In this document: piece after piece, positions 10,622 to 22,800 of the stretch
How positions within the stretch are numbered: the first letter of the stretch is position 1
Layout of the letters: each line of letters starts with the position of its first letter
From: Sclerotinia nivalis
Lineage: Eukaryota > Ascomycota > Leotiomycetes > Helotiales > Sclerotiniaceae
Length of the DNA: 64,000 nt
Assembly (NCBI GenBank): GCA_029531795.1
Contig: JAPEIS010000002.1
Location: 930,001-994,000 of the forward strand
Direction of reading: 5' to 3'
Position numbers and translations under genes: made by a program
Notes under the pieces: model-generated
What the model saw: the letters and a program-made list of their open reading frames with translations, nothing else
What the model was told of the DNA's origin: nothing
Databases searched by the model: none

Positions 10622-13002
10622 ACTACCCACACTAATACCCCCAACTTCTCTAGGAGCCTTGATAGAAGTCTTGGAAGTCTATTAGTAGGAAGCTAGAAGG
10701 TCTAGGGGAATACTTATCTGCGATTATCTTCCTTGGATCTTCTAGGGGCTTGAAAATAATTTAAAGTTTGGATCATCTACTGGATGCCCAGATGTGAGGA
10801 ATAATGACGTGCATGTATGCGTAACGTGCTAGCGGGAACTAGATTTTGGCTAGGGTGTTTAGTGTCTTATATGGCCAATAAATCGCAAATCTGGGAGTAT
10901 CTAGGAAGAGCTAGAGGGATCGTGTTGGCACATGATTGCTGATTTAATGGCATTCATTAGATGGTATTGGAGTGACCTTCTTCACATGACATATGGTAGA
11001 TCCTCCTTTCCATTCCTGGTAAAACATCAAGAAAGGGTGTTCATAAGTCCCTTTCAACTCCAAATACAGTATAGTGTGTCCACACATCATTCCCGAGTAC
11101 CCTCTAATTCATCAGTTCAAACACATTCCAACTAACCAATTCATCCCCTAACCTTTACATACCCACGCTATCCAGGTAGCGCTATTATTGCCACCACACA
11201 CGCGATCCTTATCATATTAGTAACCGTAATAGTCTTATTAATCTTCCCACTATCCACTTCTTTGGGTGTGCATCAACCAAAATCTACGTTCCCGCTTCTC
11301 CGCCAAAAACATATACCCTCATAACCGTACTACCAAGCATCAAAATAACCTGACAAACTTGATTTCACTTTTCTACAAATCTGTGTATAAAACCGGTAGG
11401 ATGGGGATTAAGGATGGGTAGGAAAAGAGGAAATGCTAAGCGAGTGGTTTGTGGAGTCCAGTCAATTTTTGGGTGGGCTTATAATACACGAGAGAGCTGA
11501 CATATCATAATGGCTTCAGAACCAAACACTTGGGCCGTCATCAATACATTTCATTTATAGCGGTATTCATCATTTAAAGAAAGTGTAGCTCAAAACAGCA
11601 TCAAAATAAGAGACTAAAAACTAAAAACCCAGTTGGAATCTGCGTACCCGGATATCAATTCTACGCCGTAATTGAGACCCTCACGCTATCAAAAGAAGCT
11701 AACGCCATTATCGACCTTATTTGTTTCACTTGCATCGCCAGTCCAGTCTCAAACTGGACACGATAGACATCATTTAATGTTTTAGGAGTCCGCACTCTCA
11801 TCTCATGTCTTCATATTCATACTTGTACTCATATCCATACTCATAGTAGTACTCGCTGTTGCACGACTTCCCTAATTCACAATACAAATATTTTCATTCA
11901 AAGTTGGATACGTAAGCAAGCATAATATAATATTTGCAATCTAAACAGGATTAAAAAGGACAAGGAGACGGGTGGCGATATCCACGGAGATTTTTTGAAA
12001 AAAAAGGGAGCCGAAACACAAGGCCTAGGAAGTGTTGTCATGGGTGGTCTACGTTGAAGCTTCCAGAGGACTGCTAATATTACAGAATGAGTTGTTTGAA
12101 CCCAAGACTTACGAGACGGGATGTTTTTCCAAGAAATTCATCCCAGACATGATTTTGGGGAAAGAGATATAGGATAATGAATAAATAAATACAATTGGTA
12201 CGAAACCAGGTTTTGAGGCTACGGCCGTAATGGCTCATCCATTGTTCGCAGTACAGTTAAGCTTATTGGTTGTCCAGAAGGGTGTGGTCGAAGACGAAAT
12301 GACAGTTGACTGAAGAAATCACTATTTCGAGTCGAACAGATTACCCACACAGCTTCTACCAGCTTACGAGGACTCAGCTCAGTTTGAATACAGCAGGCTA
12401 ATGGTGACACTGCTCTCTTGGCGCGCAATTCTTCACTGCAGAAGCTAAGGGTCACTTTGTGCGAATACACAAATAGGAGTAAAGTGTGGGAGAAACTTTC
12501 CAAGTCATCGAGGCAAAGCTAATGTAGCCCAAACACAACACTGCGATTTTTAGGCCCACCCGGATGAATATTCCTTGCCACAGTTTGTGCAACACGAACA
12601 AAAATCGACATGACAATGATTAGCACGTGGTATTCAATCTGTTCCTGGAGGATCACGGGCGGGTTTCATAATGCCGCTGATCTTTAGGGCGATTGAATTT
12701 TTTCAAAACTAGATCCTTGAATTCTCCAGCTTAGACACTCTCAATATGTGAGACCCAGCCTGGCAACAATGGGGACTTGCATAAGGAGCATAGGTTATTA
12801 TATTCTCCATGCCCGCATGCGGCTGTGGCACCATAGACCAAAAAAATATAATTTATATCGGACCAGAGAAACAAACAAATGACAGATTGGAAACTTGGCA
12901 TTATTTCCTGCTTTTTTGATTCCTTATAGAATCAGAGTCGTTCCCTACACTATCCTATTTCCATCTCCCCAAATTGTCGACTAGCGCACTCCAATACCGA
13001 CA
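10622..13002. other. Intergenic, 2.4 kb
   Basis: No supported gene. Near 10640-10920 there are several CTAGGGG/CTAGAAGG-like words that may be a decayed repeat. The frame at 12219..12503 (minus, 94 codons) has no recognisable domain. The last 100 bp form the promoter region of the 2EXR gene at 13003. Confidence 0.4.
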
Positions 13003-14229
13003 ATGGAAGACAGAACCTTCCATCCATTCCCAAGGCTTCCCAAAGAGACTCGGCTAGTGATATGGAAATTGGCATTACCTGGCCCTCGGATCGTGCTGAT
13101 GCGGCTAGGGAGATTAGAAAATGAACTTGGCTTATGTACTCGAGTGTGGTCAAACAAGGCCAACGATACTGAAGGAAACGCAAAATTCTTCGACTGGACG
13201 GAATGGCCTAATCCATATCTTCAACGCCTAGACACTTTACACTTTGAATGTGGTCCTCTACAATCTTGCCGGCGTGTATATTCTCCTTGCAAAATACTAG
13301 GACTACTTCTTGCTTGTAAGGAGTCGTTTCAGTTATGCTCACATATTTATACCCCAGCGTTTGGAAACGACTTCGTCGCACAGACATGGCTTGATTTCAA
13401 GAAGGATACTTTATATCTTGATTTTGGGGCGTGGAACTCCGCTTATTGGATTAGAGCCTTTTTTCTCGGACTTCTAGGCCCTGACATTGCACGCGTGGAG
13501 AATCTAGCCATACGATGGCATCGTTATGACTATGAAGATGATTTTCATCGCCAATACAGTAGCAGCTTAAGCTTGTTGATCTATCCAGACGATTTAGATC
13601 GCATTTTCAAAATCATCGCATCATTTTCCGCATTAAAGAAACTCACTTTCGTATCCGCATATCACGATGACACGGAAATGTATGACCTCGTGTGGATGGA
13701 TATCTTCCATGTTGCGCTGCAACTTGAGTACTATGAGAAGCCTTACAATCCTGGTGATAAACTCCGCTTGGAAGATTGGATTAGAGACAATAATAAATCT
13801 TTGGATCCTCCGACAATTGCTGTTAGGATTGTCCCGCAGAGGATGCCGCCGTTCTTTACTACTAGACACGTTCATCGACATGAAGGGTACAAAAATGTTC
13901 AGCCTAAGTACAAGATTGAACGGAAGATTATTACGACTTCCCAATTCCAAGAACGATTGAACCGGCTTAAAGCTCGACATGTCGAAGAAGAAAGAAATTT
14001 CGCCATGTCGATTTGCATTAAGCACCCACGCTTCGGAGATCTTGTTGTTGATATTTCGCGCACCACAACGTTTGGAAATTTGATGCAGGATTATAAGCAA
14101 GCGAAGGAAATCCCTAAAGAGACGAAGCTCTGTTTAGTTAACCCGTTTGATATTCTACATCCTGGCAGACATCTTCCAAACCCCGAAGACCGAGTTTTCA
14201 ACTTTCTACAAGCAGACGTTTTCTCCTAG
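13003..14229 (+). CDS. 2EXR-domain protein with C-terminal ubiquitin/SUMO-like region
   Basis: Intact single-exon gene, 408 aa. Residues 7-30 (FHPFPRLPKETRLVIWKLAL then PGPRIV) are the start of the fungal 2EXR domain, named for its paired ExR motifs and of unknown function. The central part carries the usual LLACKESFQ and LDTLYLDFG-like blocks. Residues about 335-408 are different: they read like a beta-grasp ubiquitin/SUMO-like domain, with DISRTTTFGNLMQDYKQ, then KLCLVNP, then LPNPEDRVFNFLQ. No C-terminal GG is present, so it would be an integral UBL, not a conjugated one. It is the first of three 2EXR genes in 6 kb and the only unbroken one. 2EXR is firm; UBL is an inference from pattern. 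Confidence 0.85.
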   Translation: MEDRTFHPFPRLPKETRLVIWKLALPGPRIVLMRLGRLENELGLCTRVWSNKANDTEGNAKFFDWTEWPNPYLQRLDTLHFECGPLQSCRRVYSPCKILGLLLACKESFQLCSHIYTPAFGNDFVAQTWLDFKKDTLYLDFGAWNSAYWIRAFFLGLLGPDIARVENLAIRWHRYDYEDDFHRQYSSSLSLLIYPDDLDRIFKIIASFSALKKLTFVSAYHDDTEMYDLVWMDIFHVALQLEYYEKPYNPGDKLRLEDWIRDNNKSLDPPTIAVRIVPQRMPPFFTTRHVHRHEGYKNVQPKYKIERKIITTSQFQERLNRLKARHVEEERNFAMSICIKHPRFGDLVVDISRTTTFGNLMQDYKQAKEIPKETKLCLVNPFDILHPGRHLPNPEDRVFNFLQADVFS

Positions 14230-15811
14230 CCAAGAGCCAATTTCGAGGTTATATAATCGGAGAGAAATATAAAGGCGGATATATCTAGTATCTTTGATTT
14301 TTTTCGTCGATTAGGTTTGATGAGCTGAAAGTCCGTTATGTTTACATCCGCTGAGCCATGAGTACGAGACATCATCCATGCTTTTTCAAAGCTTTTCCTG
14401 AAACAGTTACTATGATCATTCGAAATTGTTGATTCTGTCTTTGCGTTTCCTCGATAATTTTTGGACCGAGAGTGCACACTGGGGTTTTACGAAGTTCTTT
14501 TTTCATTTTGGAGGAATTGCATTCATACCGTCCTTATTTGATGGATAATTATTGGGAGATTTATGATTGAAGTTTTATCAAGCCCAACGGTTTATACTAT
14601 TGTGTTTCTTCTAATTGCGAATCTTCCAATTATCTTTACGGTATTTTCAGATGTCTATCATTCCTTCAGATCGCTACGGCGTGGTGTGGCATCCAAGTTC
14701 GCTGTCATGATTTCTTTCTATTTCGCTGGCAGAGTGCAAAACCAAACTTTGGAATGAGGGGCAATAACATCTTTACGAGGTACTTTAATAGCATAGTTGT
14801 AGCTGGCCTGCAATTTCGTTCACCGGAAATATACGTATTATTTATCAGTTTGGAATTTATGCAATTTGTAATGCTTCTAATTTACCCATTATCTTCTCTT
14901 GTCCAGCTGTACGAAGTAAGATAATCAGGCTCAGGAAAAATTTCAATTAGACGTCGTTCAGCGGAGGTAATTTTTACAAGTAGAAAAATGAGGTGCCTTG
15001 ATTGGCTAATAAGTTATCACAGTAATTTTGGCCGGGACGGTACTAAACTCCACATGTTGGAGTGAAAGTTGGGGAGGGGGAATTACCTGAAATTATAATC
15101 AATTTAAATTCTCGGACTTAGTACGCCGAACCAGAGACGATCTGAGAGTAGGATAGGATGATTAATTATTGACGATGAAGTAAAGTTTAGAACTGTCACT
15201 TGTCAGGATAGGTATTAAGAGATTTTTGAGGTATTAATCTCCGGGTCAAAGCTGACCAATGGAGCAAGCGAGAAGTATGCATTACGGCTCTGGAAATTGG
15301 AGTTAATGACTTAATGTTTGAAGACGCTCATTTTTTAGGAAGGGAAGCTTGAAATGATTTTGTCTGTGAATATTCAAACGATAATCGCTTAAGCGAGGGG
15401 TCTTTGAGTCTCAGGGACTCGCGATCCGCACACCTCGGGTGCCTAGTTGAAAACACAGAAATCGTACCTCCCCTGCGTAGTACGTACATTCCTACCGTAC
15501 CAATATTCCGCGAGATGATAAACATTGACCGTAGTGGATGATACGGTTGAAAATGAAGTTTCATTGATAATCAGAGTGATAGGGTGCTGGTGTGACGTAT
15601 ACCTAAGGGTTTTCAATCATAATTGGCTGTACTGTACATCCAACCTGTACACATAAGGACCTCTACCCCCACACATAGCTAGATTATTTAGATCTACATC
15701 TACTTCCATACCACATCACCTTCACTTCAAAACCATATCTACTTCGATATCACATCTAATTCGGTATCCTGAACATCAAATACATTATCAACGCAAAGTT
15801 AAATCTGCAAT
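14230..15811. other. Intergenic, 1.6 kb
   Basis: AT-rich; only short frames without domains. Nothing supported. Confidence 0.45.
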
Positions 15812-16907
15812 ATGTCGGCCACAGACTATGTTCTCAAAAGCTTTCATTGTTTCTCGGACCTCCCAGTTGAGCTTAGATGCAAAATATGGAAATTCAAGGT
15901 TGATGAGGAGATAAATAATCTTGCCACTGGTCGCATTGTCAAGCTCATACAACGACGGTTAAAAAAGACTGTTGGACAATGGCAGGAGATGAATACTGAT
16001 GCTCAGCAAAGCCCAAAGCGTGGTCACAAGCCATGGACCTCCCTCAGAATATTGGCCCAGACACCATGAGTTTGCTCACTGAGAAAGAAATGCTCGCTCT
16101 GGGACATGGCATCTAGAAGACACACAAGCGGCTTTGAGCGAGAAGTTAGTCGGAATGTATTCGCCGCAATCGCTACCTCCCACGATAACCGCATTACTGT
16201 CAGTATGCCACGAGTCGAGAATGGTAATGGAGAAAGCTTATTCCTTTGCATGTGGCATCACAAAGCTGATGGTCTTCTTTAACTTCGAGTTGGATACTCT
16301 CTATCTAAGTTATAAGGACTTACACATTGGTTCGGAGTATCTGGGATTTGAGCGGATACTAATTTATGCATTGGATGCTGGAAAACAGAAGGATTGGGAA
16401 AAGGTCAAATTCCTAGCTATTGAACTTCCTGCAAATCAATTCCGCGAAGCGCCTCCAAATAGTTGGATCGAGAATCAGATCCAATTTCACCCTTTCATAG
16501 CGGACATTCTTAGCTATTTTCCAGGTCTGAAGGAGATGTCTGTAGTGCTTAGAGACTACTCCGAAGCCGACGAAAAAGACAGTCTCGTTCTTTTTGAGCC
16601 GATTTTTCCTCTACTGGCGTGGTCTGCTTTGATGTTTGGGTATCTGGAGAATTTTGAAGACTTCAATAGCTATGATTACGATCGGGGTATGAACATCAGA
16701 GCGAAATATCACAGTGTTCTTGATCCTCTTGTTGGTGATATACCTGCATATTCGGAATATGCGGAAAAGAATGGAGAACCGCCTCTTAGAGTACCGGACC
16801 TGAACTCTTTATTCACGAGGATTATAATTGGATCTTCGTGGGAGGGAGAGCTAGAAGATGCCCGTCAAGAGTATCTTAGTGATCGTATTACGGACATGGC
16901 TGTCTAA
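15812..16907 (+). pseudogene. 2EXR-domain gene with frame break
   Basis: The first block (15812..16069) begins MSATDYV and carries the 2EXR start FSDLPVELRCKIWKF. The second block, open from 16083 to the stop at 16907, has LLSVCHESRMVMEKAYSF and FNFELDTLYLSY, the next two conserved 2EXR blocks. The blocks are in different frames. The first ends in TGA at 16067, the second frame has a TGA at 16080, and the third frame reads plausibly between (NIGPDTMSLLTEKEMLALG). No good GT...AG pair restores the frame. Two small indels in a decaying gene explain this best; an unusual short intron is the alternative. The rest of the C-terminal part looks well kept. Confidence 0.6.
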
Positions 16908-17782
16908 ACACACATTGCAGCAAGAATAGACAGTGAGACCTGATTCTCGCAGCCTGCTTTGTAGGGTTTGGGTGGAAGAACAGTACTTGCACCTTCTGTT
17001 CATTTAGGGAAGTGGGCGATTAAATTGCTAATAACATAGAGCAATGAAAACATTATCCATACTTATTTTTCATGAACCATTAATCGACTGCAGTGATTTA
17101 TATCAAAGTGCAATACATAAATATGTAGATCCAAAGTTATGATCATTGCATGTATTTTGTTTCTATGCCCGTAACATTGCATGGTAGAATTTGAAGAAGA
17201 TAAATGATTTATAAGTGCTGTACAGCCCCGGGGCTGCGTGATGCCACAAGTGACATGGATGGCTAAACGCATTCTAAGAAATAAATGAATATTTTGCAAA
17301 CACTTAGGAGAGAGCTTGAAGTCACTTAAAGTAACCGTTTGCATGACAATAGAAGTAATACATGGTGAGGGGCTTCCGTGGGGTAAATAAGCCGGCATTT
17401 ATGTGAATCATGTAGTGACGCCTGCGGTCAACCAGGGCCAATTTATAAGAGATTGGGATAAATGCAAGTTCCGGGTGGCGATGTTAACTTAGGTCAATCT
17501 GAATCGTTAATATCTAAGCCCTCCTCACTATAGTGCAGAGCAACAAAGTGGATGCTTATTTCTCTTATTTCACATTTCACGCATGATGATGCACCCATCT
17601 AACGTTCGAAATCTTGGAAACGTTATGTCTATTACTTGTATGCTGACAATCCCCAGATCACACTATCGAGACTCCATATCTCTTGATTTGCCATGTAGAA
17701 TGCCGCAACAGGTTAAGCCCTTCACAAACTCAGACCATCATTTGCAGCAGTCCGCATTCACTCTTGCACTGTCCTATTTGAT
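16908..17782. other. Intergenic
   Basis: Between convergent 2EXR loci. No gene or repeat recognised. Confidence 0.45.
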
Positions 17783-18895
17783 TCATGCAAATCGTTGGTG
17801 GGGTTTATAAATTCGTTGAATATTTTCTATTTGCTCCAATCCAGAAGAAGCTTGTCTTTGCCAATCATGAAACTTCTCTTTGCATTGATGTATGTTCTGC
17901 TTTAAAGCTGCCTTGACCTTCCAAGGGACGACAATCTTGAATGCTATCGTCGGGAGGTTCCACTCTTTCCCATCATGAGCAATACGCTCTTCTCTGAGAA
18001 TAGCCATCAAGGCTCGAGTCAATCTCCGGATACGCTTTTCTGTGTAATCAGAAACATTCGCTTTTGGTTCCACCCACTGCTCTTTTTCATGTTGAAGAAT
18101 AGGGCGGCCTGGTTGGTAAAAATGATAAGTGTACTGAACATCAATCAGTTCCTTCATGAACACAAGATCTGCTTCATCTTCTGCCGTCATCTTCACGCCC
18201 AGCCATTTCCGCCAGCGTGGAGACAAAACGCAGTATTCGACCACAATTGTAAGCGTCTTAAGGTTGCAAAATGTACGCTCCAGAACTTTTGCCAGCCACT
18301 CCACCTGAGTGTCCCAGCACAACCACTCAGAGTCTATCTCCACAGCAAGGTTCTCGACTCTGGAGAAATCTGGCTCCACTGCCATACCTAAGATTCCTGG
18401 TAGAATCAGCCCTGGAGAATCATAGTCGATACCGGCATTGTATCCAATTTCAGCATCACTTTCAGCTGCGCCCTTTCCGCGGAATGTCTGTTGTGTGATG
18501 AAGAGTACATATTCCTCAAAATTGAAGTACGTTTATGGAATTGAGACTGAACCTGGCCCTATGTTGGCATTAGAGCATTGGAAAACTTGGGGGTACCACT
18601 TCGATGCGACTCCATGCGATTCATGGCAGGCGAGGAGTGCTGGTATCGGAGCGTTTGATTTAAAGCCCCATAATCTACTGTATCTGATTAAATCCCCGTG
18701 CTCATCCTCTTCGTAATCAGTCTGCCCAGGATTGTGATCCGGGACCAAATTCCATTTTTCTCTGATTACGGATCTTTCGACTTGATCGATTTCGATAATT
18801 CGACCAGGTGGATTTGCCCAATCCCAGATCATAAGGCGGGCTTCCGGCGGGAGATTTCGAAATAGTGTGAATGTTTTTCCCATTTGGTGAGGCAT
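17783..18895 (-). pseudogene. 2EXR-domain gene with in-frame stop
   Basis: One continuous frame of 370 codons starts MPHQMGKTFTLFRNLPPEAR, the 2EXR opening, with LLACHESHGVASKWY further on. A single TAA at 18535..18533 splits it after codon 120. Reading then resumes in the same frame with TYFNFEEYVLFITQQTF and continues through SRVENLAVEID, a typical 2EXR block, to the stop at 17783. No splice pair removes the TAA. A CAA-to-TAA (Gln to stop) transition would explain it, which is the kind of change RIP makes in duplicated genes. It could be a strain-specific null allele or an old pseudogene. Confidence 0.75.
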
Positions 18896-19324
18896 GAGAA
18901 TTGTTGGAGATTGAGATGATGTCTCGAAGCACCTGATACCTCAAAGAACTTGATGCTGAAGAAGTCGTTTGTCTCGATGTTCATATTTCTGACGGTGAGA
19001 TATCACAATGAGATATAGAAGGGAAATAGGTTAGAGGAAGACTCCCTGATATGCGAAAACAGGAATGGACTGTACGCTTCACATACCACATAAGTATACG
19101 TCATATACGTTGGGCGCTAGTATCGTACTGATCGGTTCGAATATTTCGCAACCGTAACCTGAAATATGAAGATAACAGATGTGGAAATACGATCCGTACG
19201 AACCAGCCGTGGAAAATTGATACCAGCCTGTGTTCAAACAACTACACAACTCAGTTCCAATCAACATAAACATAAGATCATCCTCATACGGATTGATAAA
19301 GTGGCCGTCGTAGCAAGGACAAAA
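18896..19324. other. Intergenic
   Basis: No gene seen. Scattered CGTA/TACG words near 19075-19205. Confidence 0.4.
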
Positions 19325-20494
19325 TTAATTCCACACTTGCCTGCAGCTGATATTGAGCCGCTTACCCTTCATATAACCCCTCCATCTTTCATACTCTTTT
19401 GGTTCCTTCCCTTCTTGCGTAGATCCTACGGGCCATTCGGTCAAGCAAGGTGGACAGGTGCCTGCCATAATCTTGGGCATAGCATGCCAAGCCCATCTCG
19501 TCTCTCCACCCATTTGTATCACATCACCACTTCTGACCCGTATACAAACCAGATCCTGTTCCCTATTAGAAACATGTTCCTCTCCTGTTCTAACGTCCCT
19601 ACTAATAACAAATAACCCGTCGCATCCGAGCGTGAAGCTTGCCAGGCCCCTCTCGCATTCCTCGGAAACATCTCGATGCACTGGCATGAAGTCTTTCGTC
19701 GAGTACATTAGTACGACTCCTGATTCCGGAGTAAAAGCATTCTGAAATAAAGTGGTAACGAGACGAGAGACATCAGCTGGAAATGGGGTCGGAGAAGAGG
19801 AAGGGTATGCTCGGGTGTTCCAATTATATTGTGCGCCGAGGGTCAGCCATCGGAGTTTCTTCTGCAGAGCTTGGGCAGTATTTAGTGGTTTATGTTTGGA
19901 ATTTGGATCTTTAGGAGCAAAGACTTGGTTTTTGGCTTGATGGGGGTAAGTGAAGAAGGAAGAGTCAGGCGGAGGGTAGGGTATATCATAATCATCGTGA
20001 AAGTTCGTTTTGTGCAGAGGGTTTGACAGCTCACGATGGAGGAGCCGAGAAACAAATAGAGACTGGCATTCTGGTGGTAGAAGTGCAGGAAATATTCTCA
20101 AACCTGTATAGAAGTTAGCTGGTAATGATTTGCTTCTGATTTAAGCCTACCCGGGAATCCGCTGTGCTCATAAATAGTACAGGCTGCCGGAAGTCCGGGA
20201 TTATATTTGGCTCCAGCATTCATAAATTCTTTCTGAGCTTCAGCAATCAATTCCGAGGGAACAATACCCACCGGACTCAACGTCTTTTGTTGCTCCGAGG
20301 TCAATCCACGATTGAAATCCACGATCTCGAGATCATCATTCACTGCCGCATCACTCATTCTTTGATACTTTTTATACGCATCACAAATAGCCTGAGGGGG
20401 CATAGCATGTGTATCATGGCCATGATGACCCTACAAACGTGTTAGAGCCATCTAGCAAATTCGAGATTAGACCTACATGACTTGGACCATCCAT
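19325..20494 (-). CDS. AlkB-like 2-oxoglutarate/Fe(II) dioxygenase (ALKBH1 type)
   Basis: Three exons: 20494..20477, 20430..20151 and 20103..19325, 358 aa. The introns are 46 bp (GTAGGT...TTGTAG, with a CTAAC branch site) and 47 bp (GTAGGC...ATACAG), and all joins are in frame. The tiny first exon encodes MDGPSH and is the only in-frame start before the His-rich GHHGHDTHA stretch. The iron and cosubstrate ligands are visible: HRD (H242, D244), distal H306 in RWAWH, and the AlkB signature RLNISCR (R348, R354). Family members demethylate alkylated DNA or RNA, and ALKBH1 types also act on tRNA and mitochondrial substrates; the target here is unknown. Confidence 0.88.
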
Positions 20495-21082
20495 AGTCAC
20501 GTGTGGGGTGGTCCTCTCACGAGATCGGTACAGCTGGCCACTGCAAGTTTTGCTCTTGATAAAATTGCTGACACTAAAGAGCTTCCTTGGTGGAGCAATT
20601 CTTCGACAAGTAATCATGGACCTTTTGTGGTTGTCATTTGATATTTGTCTGACTTGGTGATAAAAAAAAAGTCTGATGAACAGTGCGGCCGCTCTCGCTA
20701 AGCTCTAAGCTAGTCCATTAGAGGTAAGGTCACAGCTGAATAATCACTTCCGAGTGTTCATTAGCAGCACTCTCCCACATTTTTGGTCCTCGCCATCTCC
20801 ATCAAGACCATTACCAATATTTTACGCTTGAGGGTTCAAGCTAGATTCTATATCTTAGTAACTGGATCTCATTCCAACCCCTGCAAAATGGTAACATCAT
20901 ATTCAGTTTTCGGGATATATTCACATTTTCTCCAGACAAGCCGACGACATATTGGAACTTTTCCAACCCATTAGTCTTTCCTATAGCTTACAGAACGCAT
21001 AAAAAAGTGTCCAGTATTTCCCTGTACTTATCCTGCCACTTCTCATGTTACGTTTCATTTCCAATCACCTCCTCCCAATCTT
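20495..21082. other. Intergenic
   Basis: Promoter side of the AlkB gene and 3' flank of the RTA1-like locus. Nothing else seen. Confidence 0.4.
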
Positions 21083-21953
21083 CTATTCCTTTAATTCCCA
21101 GCCAGATTCTTTCCACTTTCCTCTCATGATTAATCCGGGGTGGAATACCGTCATGGTTGCGGTAGCCAATATCATTACTGTACCCTCAAGTATCATGAAA
21201 GGGATCTCTTCATTGGCAAGCTTCGACTGGAAGCCCTCAGCCAGCTCGGCCACATGGAATATCGAACGAATGAGGATGAGCACGGTTGCTGTCGTCAGAC
21301 CTACAAACACACGGTGGCAAGTTTAGTTGCTTTTTGAGAATGTTATCTTGGAGGGATGATGGGGCAAGTAGAGGGGAAATGAGAAGGATGGTGAAGATGA
21401 CGCATTGACGTGAAATTGGACACCATGATTGTTCATACCATAGCAGAGATATCTCATTTTCCTTTCACCTTTTCTCATATTTGCTTCGCCTGCCGCCCAA
21501 TCGGCTACCTGTCTCCGACTACTTTCACTTTTTACTTTGAATGCGTACTCTCCCACAATCAGCATAAACAGGATCAAACCAACGACCTGGAAGCTCAGCC
21601 CAGCGACTAAGATATGTGTCCCGCCACTCATACTATCTTCTGTCCCAGCAGTGTCTACAATTGCTCCACCAATCGCCTGCAGGCTAAGTGCGATCCAGTC
21701 GGCAACCATGAACGTGATAGAGATGACTCTGGGGCTAAACCTAGACAAATGGGTACCATAGTATAGAAGCACACGGGAATAAGTCATTCCATGCATCCCA
21801 ATGCCATAGCTGGATGACATGAATTATAAGGAGAGCAGCGGATGTTCCGAGGTAAAAGACATTTCCAAATAGAGTAGGCTGATTATGCTGATAATGTACC
21901 ATTCCATATTCGAGTGGGCAAGTTCCGAGTTTGCACACACTTGCGACGGACAT
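21083..21953 (-). pseudogene. RTA1-like lipid-translocating family gene with internal deletion
   Basis: Start at 21953 (MSVASVCKLGTCPLEYG). The first block contains helix 1 (TLFGNVFYLGTSAALLIIH). The next recognisable RTA1 block (TYSRVLLYYG, then ISITFMVADWIALSLQAIGG) lies in another frame and follows almost at once. In normal RTA1 proteins about 70 residues with two membrane helices lie between these blocks. The 3' part is well kept: an intron at 21301..21438 (GTATGA...TTGTAG) joins LCYG to LTTATVLILIRSIFHVAELA and FHPGL, the family's last helices. I read this as a deletion that also shifted the frame. RTA1 proteins are seven-helix membrane proteins linked to drug and lipid stress. Confidence 0.65.
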
Positions 21954-22800
21954 ATTGAATAGATTCCGGGGGTTTGTTGTTGAGGGTGTTTTGACTGACA
22001 GTACTTCACTGCTTGGTTGGGAGAGGTAAAGATGGCAACACAAAGATTGTATGTATAACTTCTGAGGATCGAGTCTAACACAGAGAACAGAAAGCTATTT
22101 ATATATGATTCACCATGATTCGAAAATTCCTAGGGAGCTGGATTGTGAACCTTTCACTGGCACGTTCGCAGATCAAAACATGATATGTATGCGAAACTGT
22201 CACATAGTTGGTTGCTTTCATAGTACGGAGATTATTCACGAATAAAACACTAGTATTTCCTCGCTTCGGGTCTTCTCGCTCTCAAGGGAGGATCTACCGA
22301 CAGGGTCCTTCCGAGCGACAGGGATTATAAGACCCTTACGATTAATTCGATTAGCCATGTGCAATGTGGCCCACACCAACTTCAACCACCATCATCACGA
22401 CTTATTATTCTCCTTACGCTACTATTTGCCGTGACTGTTGTTAAGATCATGGTCACCAGCACGGATGGGACGATGAAAATAGTTGGGTCACGTATGAGTA
22501 TTCGTGAAAACAACGTGTATGTTCATGTCCTTGGTGTCTATTGACACTGGAATAATATCTTCGCTACAACAAGGGGCCAAATAGCTCACTAGTATATGCA
22601 ACAGTTTGGAAGTACCCCTCAAAAATCCAAAAAACCTGTCTCAACCCTCCCATCCCTATGCATTACCGGCAATATAATGAACTAATCCCATCCGCCCGTT
22701 CCTTCCCATTATCGCAGACAATCCCGATCGATTTCTCTCCTATCAACTAACATCACCATAACACCTTTCACCACATTCTCTGCAAACTGTTCCCGTTCAC
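21954..22800. other. Intergenic
   Basis: No gene recognised; only short frames without domains. Confidence 0.4.

Noticed and set aside
10932..11135. Plus-strand frame after the copia element
   Set aside because: No domain and no start context; probably chance.
12219..12503. Minus-strand frame of 94 codons
   Set aside because: No recognisable motif and no splice partners; not supported as a gene.
18533..18895. Treating the first 120 codons of the third 2EXR locus as a complete short protein
   Set aside because: The same frame resumes directly after the TAA with conserved 2EXR blocks, so an interrupted gene is the simpler reading.
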